Shown: positions 8,316 to 17,664, numbered from the stretch's first letter. The stretch: DNA of 64,000 nt from Porphyrobacter sp. GA68 (GCF_022605525.1 NZ_JAKQYJ010000001.1:1225501-1289500); one strand, 5' to 3'. Numbers and translations are program-made. Notes: generated by a model from the letters alone, not told the origin.

Positions 8316-8537
8316 TCAGGGGCTTGCGGGCGCGCCCTCCTCGTCCTCGGCGAGCAGCACGATCGCGGCAGCGACCAGAGCGATGCCAGCGAAGAAGAAC
8401 AGATTGGAATTGGCGGACAAGTCGGTGCCATCCACTACGGGTGCGCTGCTACGAAGAGTGCTGTGTGCCTGCCCTGCTGCCAGCGGGGCTGCGGCAAGGC
8501 CGAGGGTAGCGATTGCGGCTAGGGAGCGACGGATCAT
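8316..8537 (-). CDS. Tiny exported membrane protein with acidic tail (paralogue B)
   Basis: 73 aa. Signal peptide (about 1-22), polar segment with RSSAPVVDG, a hydrophobic helix (about 47-65) and an acidic tail AEDEEG. The same architecture and shared motif as the gene at 7927-8142 mark it as a paralogue. The ribosome binding site AGAGGAAA is 5 nt before ATG. It is transcribed in the same direction as its partner, 173 bp upstream, a gap large enough to hold a separate promoter. Function unknown. Confidence 0.75.
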   Translation of the reverse strand: MIRRSLAAIATLGLAAAPLAAGQAHSTLRSSAPVVDGTDLSANSNLFFFAGIALVAAAIVLLAEDEEGAPASP

Positions 8538-8630
8538 GGGACTTTCCTCTGGTTTATGCCACTTGCTCTAACCGCCTCGCCGGCAGGTGCAAGAACAGCG
8601 TTAACAAATGCGCCGGCGGCGCCGCGCAGA

Positions 8631-10301
8631 TCACTGTGCCGCCCGATAGACCTGACGGCCGGCAACCCACGTTTCCCGCGCCCGCGCAGCATAGAGCTGT
8701 TGCGGCGATGCCGTAAGCGGGTCGAGGTCGAGGAGCACGAAATCCGCCCACTCACCGGGCACGAGGCGGCCGAACCGGCCGTCGGCGAACCCGGCGTATG
8801 CTCCGTCCGCGGTGAAGGCGGCGAACGCCTGTGCAGGCGTGACCCGCTCTTCAGGGCGCCAGCCCCCGGCCGGGGAGCCGTCCCGGTCGGTGCGCGAAAT
8901 CGCCGCCGCCATTCCGGCGAAGGGATTGGGTGCCTCCACCGGAGCGTCGGACCCGAAGGCAAGCTTTGCCCCGGTCTCCCCGATCGTGTGCCAGGCGTAG
9001 GCGCCGCCCAGCCGCGCCGGATCCAGCCGCGCTTCGGCCATGGTCCGGTCGGAAATCTGGTGAACAGGTTGCATTGATGCGATGATCCCGTGACTGGCAA
9101 ACAGGGCGATATCGGACGGATCGACGATCTGCCCGTGCTCGATGCGCCAGCGCCGGTCGCCATCATAGCTGGGCGCGAGTTCATGGATCGCCGAAAGCGC
9201 TTCGGCGTTGGCGGCATCCCCGATGGCATGGGCGGCGATTTGGAAGCCGCCGATCGCCGCCCGGCTCATGATGTTGCGGAGCCTCGCATCGTCGATCAGT
9301 TGCAGGCCGCTGTTGCCCGCATCGTCTGCGTAGGGCGCTTTCAGCCACGCTCCGCGCGAACCCAGCGCACCGTCCAGGTACAGCTTGATCCCGTTCAAGC
9401 GCAGCCGGTCGCCGTACAGCCACGGGGTAGGTCCGCTGCCCCCGATCAGATCCATCGCCTCGACACCTGCGGCATAGGCCATCACCCGCAAGGTGAGTTG
9501 CCCATAGTCGCCAGCCCGGCGGAAAGTCTGCCAATCCTCGATGGTCGTGCCCATGTCCGCGGCGGCGGTAACTCCAAAGGAGTGCAGTATTTCCTGCGCT
9601 TCGCGAAAGGCGCGATCACGTTCGACCGCGCGGGGCGGCGGAACCACCCGGGCGACCAGATCGCTCGCCGCGTCGATGAAGATCCCGGTCGGAGCGCCGC
9701 CGGCACCGCGCTCGACCCGCCCGCCGGCTGGGTCAGCCGTTGCTGCGTCCACGCCGGCCAGTCGCAGCGCCGCGCTGTTGGCCCAGCCGGCGTGCCCGTC
9801 GACCCGCTCCAGCCAGACCGGCCGGTCAGCGACCGCACCGTCCAATTCTGCCGCCGTGGGGAACCGCCCCAAGCCCCACAGTTCCTGGTTCCAGCCCCGA
9901 CCCAGTATCCACGGCCGGTTGGGGTTTTCGGCGGCAAAGCTGCGGATCTTCTCCAGCGCTTCTGGCAGGCTGCGGGTGTCCGACAGGTCCAGTGTCAGCG
10001 CACCAAAGCCGATGCCCATCACGTGCAGGTGCGAATCGATGATTCCGGGGATCAGCGTGCGGCCCTTGCCGTCGATCCTGGTGGCGTTGAGCCGGGGCAG
10101 GCGTTCTCCCCGCTTGTAGGTCGCGCGGACCCGGCCATCATCGCTCACCAGCAGGGCGGCAAAGCGTTCAACCTCCCCATCTTTACCGACCGTGATCCCG
10201 TTGACATTGTCGATCAGCGTATCGGCGCGCAGAGGCGCGCTGGCAAGGAGCAGGGTGACGCATACGCCGAGCGCGGCAATCCATTTTGGCACGTGCAGTA
10301 T
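8631..10301 (-). CDS. Secreted amidohydrolase (YtcJ-like, amidohydrolase 3 family)
   Basis: Metal-dependent hydrolase of the amidohydrolase superfamily. The HxH metal motif occurs in IDSHLHVMG, and further His/Asp ligands lie in HAIGDAAN, RIEHGQI and FGSDAPVE. The GTG start at 10301 is chosen because AAGGA lies 8 nt upstream and the protein then begins with a clean signal peptide (about 1-26, ending LRA). That gives 556 aa, a periplasmic protein. Upstream ATGs would add an implausible extension before the signal peptide. Substrate unknown; relatives act on cyclic amides, carbamates and similar compounds. Divergent from ilvA. Confidence 0.88.
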   Translation of the reverse strand: MLHVPKWIAALGVCVTLLLASAPLRADTLIDNVNGITVGKDGEVERFAALLVSDDGRVRATYKRGERLPRLNATRIDGKGRTLIPGIIDSHLHVMGIGFGALTLDLSDTRSLPEALEKIRSFAAENPNRPWILGRGWNQELWGLGRFPTAAELDGAVADRPVWLERVDGHAGWANSAALRLAGVDAATADPAGGRVERGAGGAPTGIFIDAASDLVARVVPPPRAVERDRAFREAQEILHSFGVTAAADMGTTIEDWQTFRRAGDYGQLTLRVMAYAAGVEAMDLIGGSGPTPWLYGDRLRLNGIKLYLDGALGSRGAWLKAPYADDAGNSGLQLIDDARLRNIMSRAAIGGFQIAAHAIGDAANAEALSAIHELAPSYDGDRRWRIEHGQIVDPSDIALFASHGIIASMQPVHQISDRTMAEARLDPARLGGAYAWHTIGETGAKLAFGSDAPVEAPNPFAGMAAAISRTDRDGSPAGGWRPEERVTPAQAFAAFTADGAYAGFADGRFGRLVPGEWADFVLLDLDPLTASPQQLYAARARETWVAGRQVYRAAQ

Positions 10302-10354
10302 CCTTGGGATCAGGCCGCCGGGCATCGCCGGCCGTGATGCATTGTGGGGTAAAC

Positions 10355-10371
10355 CAATTGCAATCAATTGC
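10355..10371. repeat. CAATTGC direct repeat in ilvA/amidohydrolase divergent region
   Basis: CAATTGC occurs at 10355-10361 and 10365-10371, exactly 10 bp apart, followed by a TTGCGCAA palindrome at 10368-10375. One-helical-turn spacing between divergent genes suggests an operator, for example for an Lrp/AsnC-type or other amino-acid regulator. The regulator itself is inferred. Confidence 0.45.
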
Positions 10372-10423
10372 GCAATGGCCGGCGGCTGCCTAACGCTGCT
10401 CCTGGCAGCAGCAAGAGGCGAGC

Positions 10424-11683
10424 ATGACACAACCGGCGGAGCAGCGCCCGACACAAGAACCGCCGGGCGCGGAGCAACTGACCCTTGCCGATGTGCGAGC
10501 GGCGGCGGACCGAATTTGCGGCTCCGTGGTCCGCACCCCCATGCTGCATTCCCGCACCCTGTCGCAGATTGCAGGCGCTGAGATCTGGCTGAAATTCGAA
10601 AACCTTCAGTTCACCGCCGCCTACAAGGAGCGTGGCGCGCTCAATGCGCTGCTCCTGCTACCGGAGGAACAGCGCCGGCGCGGGGTAATCACCGCGTCAG
10701 CGGGTAATCACTCTCAAGGCCTCAGCTACCACGGCACCCGGCTGGATGTCCCTGTAACCATCGTGATGCCCAGCAACACGCCGACCGTGAAGGTGATGCA
10801 GACCGAAAGCGTCGGCGGCACGGTGGTTCTGCATGGCGAAACCTTTGACGAGGCTTACGCTCACGCATGCGATCTGGCGGATGAACGGTGCCTCACCTTT
10901 GTACACCCGTTCGACCACCCGCATGTCGCGGCGGGCGCCGGCACGGTGGCGCTGGAGATGCTGGAAGACCAGCCCGATCTCGACTGTCTGGTCACTCCGG
11001 TGGGCGGCGGCGGCCTTGTTTCCGGCATGGCCACCGTGGCCAAGGCGCTCCGCCCCGGCATCGAGGTGTTCGGCGTGGAAGCCCGGCTGTTTCCGTCGAT
11101 GTTCAACCGCTTCTACGGAACTGACCTGCCCTGCGGCGGCGATACTCTGGCCGAAGGGATCGCGGTCAAGGAGCCGGGGCAATTCACGGCAAGCGTCATC
11201 GACCGGCTCGTCGACGACATCCTGCTGGTGGATGAAGCGGCACTGGAGAGTGCGGTGTCCCTGTTGCTGCAGATCGAGAAAACTGTGGTCGAGGGGGCGG
11301 GGGCCGCCGGGCTGGCAGCGGTGCTGGATCAGCCGGATCGGTTCGCGGGCAAACGGATCGGTCTGGTGCTGTGCGGCGGCAACATCGACACACGCCTCCT
11401 CGCGAATGTCCTGCTGCGGGACCTGGTGCGGCAAGGCAGGCTGTCACGCCTGCGCATCCACCTGCAGGATCGGCCTGGCGCGCTGTACAAGGTTTTCCGG
11501 GAATTCAACGCCCACAACGTCAACATCATCGAAGTGTACCACCAGCGCATCTTCACCTCCTTGCCCGCCAAGGGGCTGTTTGCCGATGTCGAGTGCGAGG
11601 CAAGGGACAGCCAGCAGATCCATCTGCTGGTCGCCGCCTTGCGGGCGCAGGGGTATCAGGTGGAACAGGTGCAGCTGATGTGA
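10424..11683 (+). CDS. ilvA: Threonine ammonia-lyase with ACT domain
   Basis: PLP-dependent deamination of threonine to 2-oxobutanoate, the first step to isoleucine. The PLP lysine is K68 in AAYKERG; the glycine-rich phosphate loop is VGGGGLVSG. An ACT-type domain covers about residues 338-419 (RIHLQDRPGALYKVF). 419 aa matches the single-ACT form common in alphaproteobacteria. AGAGGCG precedes the ATG by 5 nt. A hairpin GCTGCT-CCTGGC-AGCAGC (10395-10412) lies just before the SD. Allosteric control by isoleucine is expected from the family but not shown by sequence. Confidence 0.94.
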   Translation: MTQPAEQRPTQEPPGAEQLTLADVRAAADRICGSVVRTPMLHSRTLSQIAGAEIWLKFENLQFTAAYKERGALNALLLLPEEQRRRGVITASAGNHSQGLSYHGTRLDVPVTIVMPSNTPTVKVMQTESVGGTVVLHGETFDEAYAHACDLADERCLTFVHPFDHPHVAAGAGTVALEMLEDQPDLDCLVTPVGGGGLVSGMATVAKALRPGIEVFGVEARLFPSMFNRFYGTDLPCGGDTLAEGIAVKEPGQFTASVIDRLVDDILLVDEAALESAVSLLLQIEKTVVEGAGAAGLAAVLDQPDRFAGKRIGLVLCGGNIDTRLLANVLLRDLVRQGRLSRLRIHLQDRPGALYKVFREFNAHNVNIIEVYHQRIFTSLPAKGLFADVECEARDSQQIHLLVAALRAQGYQVEQVQLM

Positions 11684-11801
11684 TCTGCGGCCCCTTACAA
11701 TCCCGCAATTTTGTGGTTAAATCTGTTCAATCCTGGCCCTCAATTCTCGTACAGAGCATTGTACCCAACGATCGTGCAGCAGTTCGGATAAAGCAGACTA
11801 C

Positions 11802-12650
11802 GTGACCGCCCCCATCCGCTTTCCCCGGTTCTTCGTGACCAGCCCGGCACCGTGCCCGTATCTTCCGGGACGGACGGAGCGGAAGGTATTCACCGAATTG
11901 CGTGGACACAGCGCCGACGAACTGAACGAAGCGCTCGGCCGGATCGGTTTCCGCCGCAGCCAGACCGTCGCCTATCGGCCAAGCTGCGCCGATTGCAGCG
12001 CCTGCGTATCGGTGCGGATCGTGGCCGGGGAATTCCGGCCGTCCGCCTCGCAGAAACGCGTGATGAAGCGGAACGGCGATATCGTCGTCACCGAATGCCG
12101 CCCCTGGGCGACGGGCGAGCAGTTCGACCTGCTGCGCCACTACCTCGCATCGCGCCATCCGGGCGGGGGCATGGCGGGAATGGAGGAGAGCGACTATGCG
12201 GACATGGTCGAACACACCCCTGTCACCAGCACGCTTGTCGAATACCGCGAGCCGTCGCGCACTCAGCGCCCCGGCCGGCTGATCGGCGCCTGCCTTACCG
12301 ATGTGCAGGGGGATGGCCTGTCGATGATCTACAGCTTCTACGACCCGGACGAGGCGGGGCGGTCGGGCCTGGGCAACTACATCATCCTGGATCACATTCG
12401 CCGCGCCGCCGATATGGGCTTGCCGTATGTGTATCTGGGTTACTGGGTCAACGGGTCGGACCGGATGCAGTACAAGATCCGGTATCGCCCGCTGGAACGG
12501 CTGGAGCGTGAAGGATGGGTGCGGCTGTCAACGCAGGAACAAGACAGGCTGATCGAGGCCGCGGCGCGTGTCCGCTTCGATCAGCGCCGCGATACGGACC
12601 CCAGATCCGCAAAAGAAGCAGCGGTGGTTCCGCATCAAGCCAAAGTCTGA
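11802..12650 (+). CDS. bpt: Arginyl-tRNA--protein transferase (Bpt type)
   Basis: Transfers Leu from Leu-tRNA to proteins with acidic N-termini, feeding the N-degron pathway through ClpS/ClpAP. 282 aa. The N-terminal ATE domain contains PCPYLPGR and the cysteine cluster CADCSAC (about residues 62-68). The C-terminal domain contains [14 protein letters not shown] and YLGYWV typical of the family. GTG start at 11802. It follows ilvA by 118 bp and converges on the DUF1996 gene, with no clear terminator between. Confidence 0.9.
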   Translation: MTAPIRFPRFFVTSPAPCPYLPGRTERKVFTELRGHSADELNEALGRIGFRRSQTVAYRPSCADCSACVSVRIVAGEFRPSASQKRVMKRNGDIVVTECRPWATGEQFDLLRHYLASRHPGGGMAGMEESDYADMVEHTPVTSTLVEYREPSRTQRPGRLIGACLTDVQGDGLSMIYSFYDPDEAGRSGLGNYIILDHIRRAADMGLPYVYLGYWVNGSDRMQYKIRYRPLERLEREGWVRLSTQEQDRLIEAAARVRFDQRRDTDPRSAKEAAVVPHQAKV

Positions 12651-12698
12651 CAACCTGCCGAGCGGGAGCGACTTCGTGCCGCCCCCGCCTGCAGGAGT

Positions 12699-14048
12699 TC
12701 AGACGGACGGCAAAGGCACGCGCTGCCCCTTTTTCTTCTTCAGTTCCTGGTAAAGCTTGCTCTCCGTCAGGCCGGAACCATTGCCCAGATCGCCCGACGA
12801 ACAGTTGAGCAGTTTGTTGATGCACCATTCCTGCCACGTTTCGAGAACGCTGTCCTCCCAGGCGCCGAACCAGTCGGCGTGAAACGATGAACCGGCCGGT
12901 TTGCCCGGCGTCATCATGGCATCGCTGGAGAAGCGCCACGTTTTCACCCGATCGGTAGGCAGCACCTCGTACATGGCCTGCAGGGTAAAAGTAGGAATTT
13001 CGTACGGGTGCGACGCGGGGCATCGCTGCTGATACCCGGTGGACTGGTTGCGGATAGGATAGGCCATGTGACTGCGGTGATCGCGGCTGTCCAGGTTCTT
13101 GCCGTCCCAGCAGGCCGGCGAGTGCACTTCGGCGTCAAGTTGTCCGCCAACTGGACACTTGGCCAACACTTCTCCCATGTTGCTGGACCAGTCGGTCACA
13201 TTGCTCCAGTTCTTGGGATCGATGCACTTGAACTTCGGCGGGCTGGTGGGATAGCCGAAGATGTAGCGCAAACCGCGCGGAATGTTCACGGGATAGTTGA
13301 CCGGCGATACATCCCTGCGGCTGTAATGCGGATCACTGGCCGGACGGCGCTTGTAATAGATATTGATGTATTCGGGCACGACCACTTCGTCCTGCCCGCC
13401 TGCCTTCGTCTGGATCATGGCTGGTTGCCAGTAACCCGAACGGTTGGCGGTGTTCATGCAGGTGCTGTCGCCCGTCTTGCGCAGACTTTCATAGGTGGAG
13501 TCAGCGTTGGTCTTTGTGTTGCCGAAAAACTGGTGGAGGTGCGACTTGCCGGTTCTGTCGCCGGGAAATACCACCGGGTCCCAATAGCCAAGATGCGACG
13601 GCTGGCACAGAAAGCGGAACGCGCCGACCACGTCCGGCTTGCCGCTGCTGGCGATCTTGGACCCGGTATAAAGCAGCGGCTTCAGCGGGAGACCCGAGGC
13701 TACCTTCGCAAGTTGGGCAACTCCGTCCTGCACCGTTGGCCGCAAAGCGGTGGCCGCCCTGGTGTTGTCGACGTGATGCGCATGATCCGTCGCAGGAGCC
13801 GGCGTCGGCTGGGTGCCTTGCGGTGCGGGCGTGCTGGCACTGGCTTGCGCGCCCGTCACCAGTTGCCGAAGCGATGCGAATGCCGACTGCGGCTGGATCG
13901 ATCCTGCGGCGGCCGGCTGCGACCTCATGCCGTTGGCGCCGAACCGCGCGCTCCAATCAGTTCCGGCATTGCTGCTTTGCGCAAGAATTGCGGCCGGCAC
14001 TATCCCTCCGGCAGCAATCATGGCAAGAACCGACGACTTCATGAACAT
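12699..14048 (-). CDS. Exported DUF1996 domain protein
   Basis: 449 aa. Signal peptide about 1-23, then a low-complexity Ala/Pro/Thr linker to about residue 120. A DUF1996 domain follows (about 140-430), recognisable from CQPSHLGYWDPVVFPG, SHLHQFFG, the Trp/Cys-rich body and the many conserved histidines and tyrosines. DUF1996 occurs in fungi (often with WSC domains) and scattered bacteria, and its biochemical role is unknown. The domain looks complete. The upstream gap of 65 bp holds no clear promoter motif apart from an imperfect TAACA/TGTTA dyad. Confidence 0.8.
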   Translation of the reverse strand: MFMKSSVLAMIAAGGIVPAAILAQSSNAGTDWSARFGANGMRSQPAAAGSIQPQSAFASLRQLVTGAQASASTPAPQGTQPTPAPATDHAHHVDNTRAATALRPTVQDGVAQLAKVASGLPLKPLLYTGSKIASSGKPDVVGAFRFLCQPSHLGYWDPVVFPGDRTGKSHLHQFFGNTKTNADSTYESLRKTGDSTCMNTANRSGYWQPAMIQTKAGGQDEVVVPEYINIYYKRRPASDPHYSRRDVSPVNYPVNIPRGLRYIFGYPTSPPKFKCIDPKNWSNVTDWSSNMGEVLAKCPVGGQLDAEVHSPACWDGKNLDSRDHRSHMAYPIRNQSTGYQQRCPASHPYEIPTFTLQAMYEVLPTDRVKTWRFSSDAMMTPGKPAGSSFHADWFGAWEDSVLETWQEWCINKLLNCSSGDLGNGSGLTESKLYQELKKKKGQRVPLPSV

Positions 14049-14113
14049 TCTCCAAGCATGGTAACACGATCCCGTTGTTAGTTAAATCATGCGCAAAACG
14101 TCGCCCCGAGGCA

Positions 14114-14728
14114 TCAGAAGCCCTTCCGATACAGGCTTGCCTCGGCATCGCGGCGCTTCACCAGGCCCGGCAGAACGCGCCCCCCAGCGCGCTTCCAGCG
14201 GGCGAACTCTTTGGCGGCACCCTCGTAATCTCCTTCCCTGTGCAGCCTGGTCAGCGTCGCACGCCCGATCGCACCCGTGTTGTAGTGAAAGCTGACGAGC
14301 GCATCGAACTGCGCCGGGGTCGTAGCCGCCTCCTCCAGCGCCCGCGCCACTTCTGCGGCGTAACGGGCAAGGTCTGCGGTCAATCTCGCATCGCATTGCT
14401 CCTGCGACCATACAGTGCCTTGCTCGATACCCGCACCGGTCGCGCCCCAGCCAATGGTCCAGGGCGCGGCTCCGGTGCCGGGATCGGGATAGGCATCGTA
14501 GAAGCCGTCGGATCGCCGCCGGGCGCACCCCTCGAACCGCTTGATGAGGGCAGTGCCTGCCTCGCCGATCACGGCCGGGCACGCGGATGGTCGGCTTTCA
14601 TCCTGGCAACGGCTTTCATCTGCTCGGGTAGCCGCGGTCAGCGCCCGGTCGAGCGCCACCACCTCGTTGGGCCGAAATCCGCGCCCCAGCATCCGCCGGA
14701 CCGCGTCGAACACAATCTTCCGCCGCAT
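14114..14728 (-). CDS. Phage-type lysozyme (GH24)
   Basis: 204 aa soluble muramidase of glycoside hydrolase family 24 (T4/P21 endolysin type). The catalytic Glu is E66 in LIKRFEGC, followed by the DAYPDP...WTIGWGAT region (D78, T91) that completes the E-D-T triad. QFDALVSFHYNTG (about 146-158) is the conserved second lobe. The start ATG 14728 has GGAGGCAAAGCG directly upstream. No holin, Rz or other phage genes are near, so this looks like a chromosomal wall-active enzyme. No signal peptide is visible; residues 1-20 are basic and mildly hydrophobic. Confidence 0.88.
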   Translation of the reverse strand: MRRKIVFDAVRRMLGRGFRPNEVVALDRALTAATRADESRCQDESRPSACPAVIGEAGTALIKRFEGCARRRSDGFYDAYPDPGTGAAPWTIGWGATGAGIEQGTVWSQEQCDARLTADLARYAAEVARALEEAATTPAQFDALVSFHYNTGAIGRATLTRLHREGDYEGAAKEFARWKRAGGRVLPGLVKRRDAEASLYRKGF

Positions 14729-14802
14729 CGCTTTGCCTCCATCCAAAAAGAGGCGGGGTATTAGGCAGGTCGGACGAGAGTAGGAAAACGGTTTCTTTGC
14801 AT

Positions 14803-15750
14803 TCAGCGCAGGATGAGGAACGCCGTGTAGCCGATGAACAGCGTCAGGAGCAGCCCGCCTTCGGCTCTGCTGACGGTCCAGCCGCTGCGCAGCTGGGCAA
14901 GAAGGAGTGCCGTCACTCCGAGCAGTACCCAGATGTCGAACTGCGCGATCTCCGGCGGGACGGACAGCGGTTCGATCAGCGCGGTGACGCCGAGGATGCC
15001 CAGCACGTTGTAGATGTTGGACCCGACGATGTTGCCGAGCGCCACATCGGCGTGCTTGCGTGCAACCGCGACAAGGCAGGCTATCAGTTCGGGCAAGGAT
15101 GTGCCCACGGCGACCACGGTAAGGCCGATCACCGACTGCGACACGCCGAGGTTCCCTGCCAGGACGATGGCGGCATCGACCAGCAGACCGGCGCCGAAGA
15201 TTGCCGCCGCCAGCCCGGCGACCACCATCAGCGCAAGCGGCAGAGCGGCCGCGATGGCAGGGGTGGTATCCGCCGCCTCCGCCTCGTGCCGCTGTCCTTC
15301 GGGGTCCGTCGCAGCGCGTTCGGCGCGGTAGGCCCAGATGACATAGGCGAACAGACAGGCGACGAGCAGCGCGCCGCTGAGCCGGCCGAGCGAGCCAAAC
15401 AGAATTGCTGCCGCGCACAGCAGTGTGGAGCCGCCCAGCGCGAGGGCATCCCTGCGGAATGCGGCGCGATTGACGGCCAGGGGGAGGACCAATGCCGACA
15501 GGCCCAGGATGAACAGGATGTTCGCAATGTTGGAGCCGACCACATTGCCGATCGCGATACCCGGCGAGCCTGCCAGGGCCGCTTGCACGCTGGTTGAGAG
15601 TTCCGGAGTTGAAGTGCCAAAGCCGACGATCACCAACCCGGCGAGCAGCGGCGATACGCCCAGCCGTCGCGCAAGCCCGACAGAGCCGCGCACCAGCAGC
15701 TCGCCGCCAAGCGCGAGGAGGATCAGACCGGCGATCAGCGGCCAGATCAT
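14803..15750 (-). CDS. Calcium/sodium antiporter (CaCA family, YrbG-like)
   Basis: 315 aa inner-membrane exchanger with about ten transmembrane helices in two inverted repeats. Each repeat carries the alpha motif: GFGTSTPELSTS (about 43-54) and AVGTSLPELIAC (about 206-217). GNVVGSN and GNIVGSN recur after each. Family function is Na+ or K+ coupled Ca2+ extrusion; the ion here is inferred. The start overlaps the stop of the upstream 85-aa gene by 4 nt (ATGA), so they are translationally coupled. Confidence 0.92.
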   Translation of the reverse strand: MIWPLIAGLILLALGGELLVRGSVGLARRLGVSPLLAGLVIVGFGTSTPELSTSVQAALAGSPGIAIGNVVGSNIANILFILGLSALVLPLAVNRAAFRRDALALGGSTLLCAAAILFGSLGRLSGALLVACLFAYVIWAYRAERAATDPEGQRHEAEAADTTPAIAAALPLALMVVAGLAAAIFGAGLLVDAAIVLAGNLGVSQSVIGLTVVAVGTSLPELIACLVAVARKHADVALGNIVGSNIYNVLGILGVTALIEPLSVPPEIAQFDIWVLLGVTALLLAQLRSGWTVSRAEGGLLLTLFIGYTAFLILR

Positions 15751-16004
15751 GTTACCTCCCCCAGCAGCAGCCGCACGCTGGCGAGAGCCGCCGTCAGGCC
15801 GGTCATCAGCGCAGCGTGAGAATTGAGGATCTGCGTACGGTTCATGGTCGTCACGAGCCGGTTGTAGTCCGCATGGTCCAGCGCCTCGAACCGGCTGACC
15901 CGCCGCACCCTGCTGCGGCTTGCGCGAAACCAGAGCAAGCTGGACGCAGCCGCGCCCAACACGATCAGTGCATCAAGCAGATGGGGCAACACGTCGCTCA
16001 TCAC
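15747..16004 (-). CDS. Small membrane protein of unknown function
   Basis: 85 aa. An N-terminal hydrophobic helix (about 8-26) precedes a basic stretch RASRSRVRRVSR, an amphipathic middle and a second weakly hydrophobic segment (about 62-80). No family recognised. Four-nucleotide overlap with the antiporter gene suggests a shared transcript and perhaps a related job. Of the 181 bp between this gene and glnA (16005-16185), I see no gene and no convincing terminator. Confidence 0.7.
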   Translation of the reverse strand: MMSDVLPHLLDALIVLGAAASSLLWFRASRSRVRRVSRFEALDHADYNRLVTTMNRTQILNSHAALMTGLTAALASVRLLLGEVT

Positions 16005-16185
16005 CGTTCAATCACCGGTCACGGAAAAGATGAGCCAACCGACATCACGAACGCACCGGCAGCGTTCGCCAGAGGAGCCCGGAGGCGGGTGCTATTTAGA
16101 AGTTTTCGATAGGCGATGCAAGATTTGGCAGTGCGCCGTGCCGATCCCATTCTGGCCTGATCAGCCGTCCGGGATCGACCGAGCT

Positions 16186-17595
16186 TCAGCCGCTGAAATA
16201 CATGTCGTATTCGACAGCGCTGGGCGTGGTTTCCCAACGCATCACCTCTTCCCATTTCAGTTCGGCATAGGCGTCGATCTGGTCCTTGGTGAAAACGTCG
16301 CCCTTCAGCAGGAAGGCGTGGTCTGCTTCCAGCGCCTCCAGCGCTTCGCGCAGGGAACCGCACACGGTCGGTACGTCCGCCAGTTCGGCGGGCGGGAGAT
16401 CGTAGAGATTCTTGTCCATCGCCTCGCCGGGGTGGATGCGGTTCTGAATACCGTCCAGCCCTGCCATCAGCAGGGCCGCATAGGCAAGGTAAGGGTTGGC
16501 CATGGCGTCGGGGAAGCGGAACTCCACCCGCTTGGCCTTGTCTCCCGTGCCGTAAGGAATCCGGCAGGAGGCGGACCGATTGCGCGCCGAATAGGCCAGC
16601 AGTACGGGCGCCTCGAACCCCGGGACCAGCCGCTTGTAACTGTTGGTGGTTGGATTGGTGAACGCATTCAGCGCCTTGGCGTGCTTGATGACGCCGCCAA
16701 TGAAGTGGAGGCAGGTGTCCGACAGGCCGGCGTAACCATTGCCGGCGAAGGTCGGCTTGCCGCCGTTCCAGATCGACATGTGCACATGCATGCCCGACCC
16801 GTTGTCCGCCTTGATCGGCTTGGGCATGAAAGTCGCCGTCTTGCCGTAGGCGTGCGCGACCTGATGCACGACGTACTTGTAGATCTGCATGTTGTCGGCG
16901 GTTTCAACCAGGGTGCTGAAAATCAGGCCCAGTTCGTGCTGGGCGGCGGCGACTTCGTGGTGGTGCTTGTCGCACTTCAGGCCCATTTCGGTCATGGTGG
17001 CGACCATCTCGCCGCGAATGTCGACCCCGCTGTCGACTGGTGCGACCGGGAAATAGCCGCCCTTCGCGCGCGGACGGTGGGCGAGGTTGCCCGCTTCGTA
17101 TTCGCGGCCCGAATTGGTCGGCAACTCGATGTCGTCGATTTCGAACCCGGACCCTGCGTAGCCGTCATGGAACCGGACGTCGTCGAACATGAAGAACTCC
17201 GCTTCCGGTCCCACATAGATCGTGTCACCGATCTGGGTGGACTTGAGGAACGCCTCGGCACGCTTCGCGGTGGAACGCGGATCGCGCGAATACCAGTCGC
17301 CGGTCGACGGTTCCACGATATCGCAGAACACGATCATCATCGGGGTGGCACTGAACGGGTCCATGAAGGTGCGGGCAAGATCCGGCTTCAGGATCATGTC
17401 CGACTCGTTGATCGCCTTCCACCCGGCGATGGACGACCCGTCGAACATCAACCCTTCTTCAAGCTGGTCTTCATCCAGCATGGCGGCGGTCATCGTCAGG
17501 TGCTGCCACTGGCCCTTTGGATCGGTAAAGCGCAGGTCCACCCACTCGACTTCGTGTTCGCGGATCTGGTCGAGTACTTCGCTGGCTGTCGGCAT
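16186..17595 (-). CDS. glnA: Glutamine synthetase type I
   Basis: ATP-dependent synthesis of glutamine from glutamate and ammonia; a dodecameric cytoplasmic enzyme. 469 aa from ATG 17595, the usual GSI-beta length. Signatures visible: [10 protein letters not shown] near residue 50, the metal-site GPEAEFF near 130, [10 protein letters not shown] near 265 and the adenylylation-site tyrosine in NLYDLPP near 397. It is downstream of glnB, with an 88-nt spacer containing a stable hairpin. PII and adenylyltransferase control are expected from these features. Confidence 0.97.
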   Translation of the reverse strand: MPTASEVLDQIREHEVEWVDLRFTDPKGQWQHLTMTAAMLDEDQLEEGLMFDGSSIAGWKAINESDMILKPDLARTFMDPFSATPMMIVFCDIVEPSTGDWYSRDPRSTAKRAEAFLKSTQIGDTIYVGPEAEFFMFDDVRFHDGYAGSGFEIDDIELPTNSGREYEAGNLAHRPRAKGGYFPVAPVDSGVDIRGEMVATMTEMGLKCDKHHHEVAAAQHELGLIFSTLVETADNMQIYKYVVHQVAHAYGKTATFMPKPIKADNGSGMHVHMSIWNGGKPTFAGNGYAGLSDTCLHFIGGVIKHAKALNAFTNPTTNSYKRLVPGFEAPVLLAYSARNRSASCRIPYGTGDKAKRVEFRFPDAMANPYLAYAALLMAGLDGIQNRIHPGEAMDKNLYDLPPAELADVPTVCGSLREALEALEADHAFLLKGDVFTKDQIDAYAELKWEEVMRWETTPSAVEYDMYFSG

Positions 17596-17643
17596 GGCTT
17601 GGATTCCCGTCGGCTGGTGGTTGTGCGGCGTCACTTCTTCCAA

Positions 17644-17664
17644 GCGAAAGGTGCCGGCTTTCGC
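17644..17664 (-). other. Hairpin in glnB-glnA intergenic spacer
   Basis: Perfect 7-bp stem GCGAAAG/CTTTCGC with a 7-nt loop, about 50 nt upstream of glnA. It has no U tract, so it is not a standard terminator. It may be an RNA-processing or stability element that sets the glnA to glnB ratio. Confidence 0.55.

Noticed and set aside
9090-10337. 415-residue frame opposite the amidohydrolase
   Set aside because: Antisense shadow of a gene with a clear signal peptide and metal motifs.
14114-15418. 434-residue lysozyme frame suggesting a fusion
   Set aside because: The first 230 residues are a shadow of the antiporter gene; ATG 14728 with GGAGG gives a normal lysozyme.
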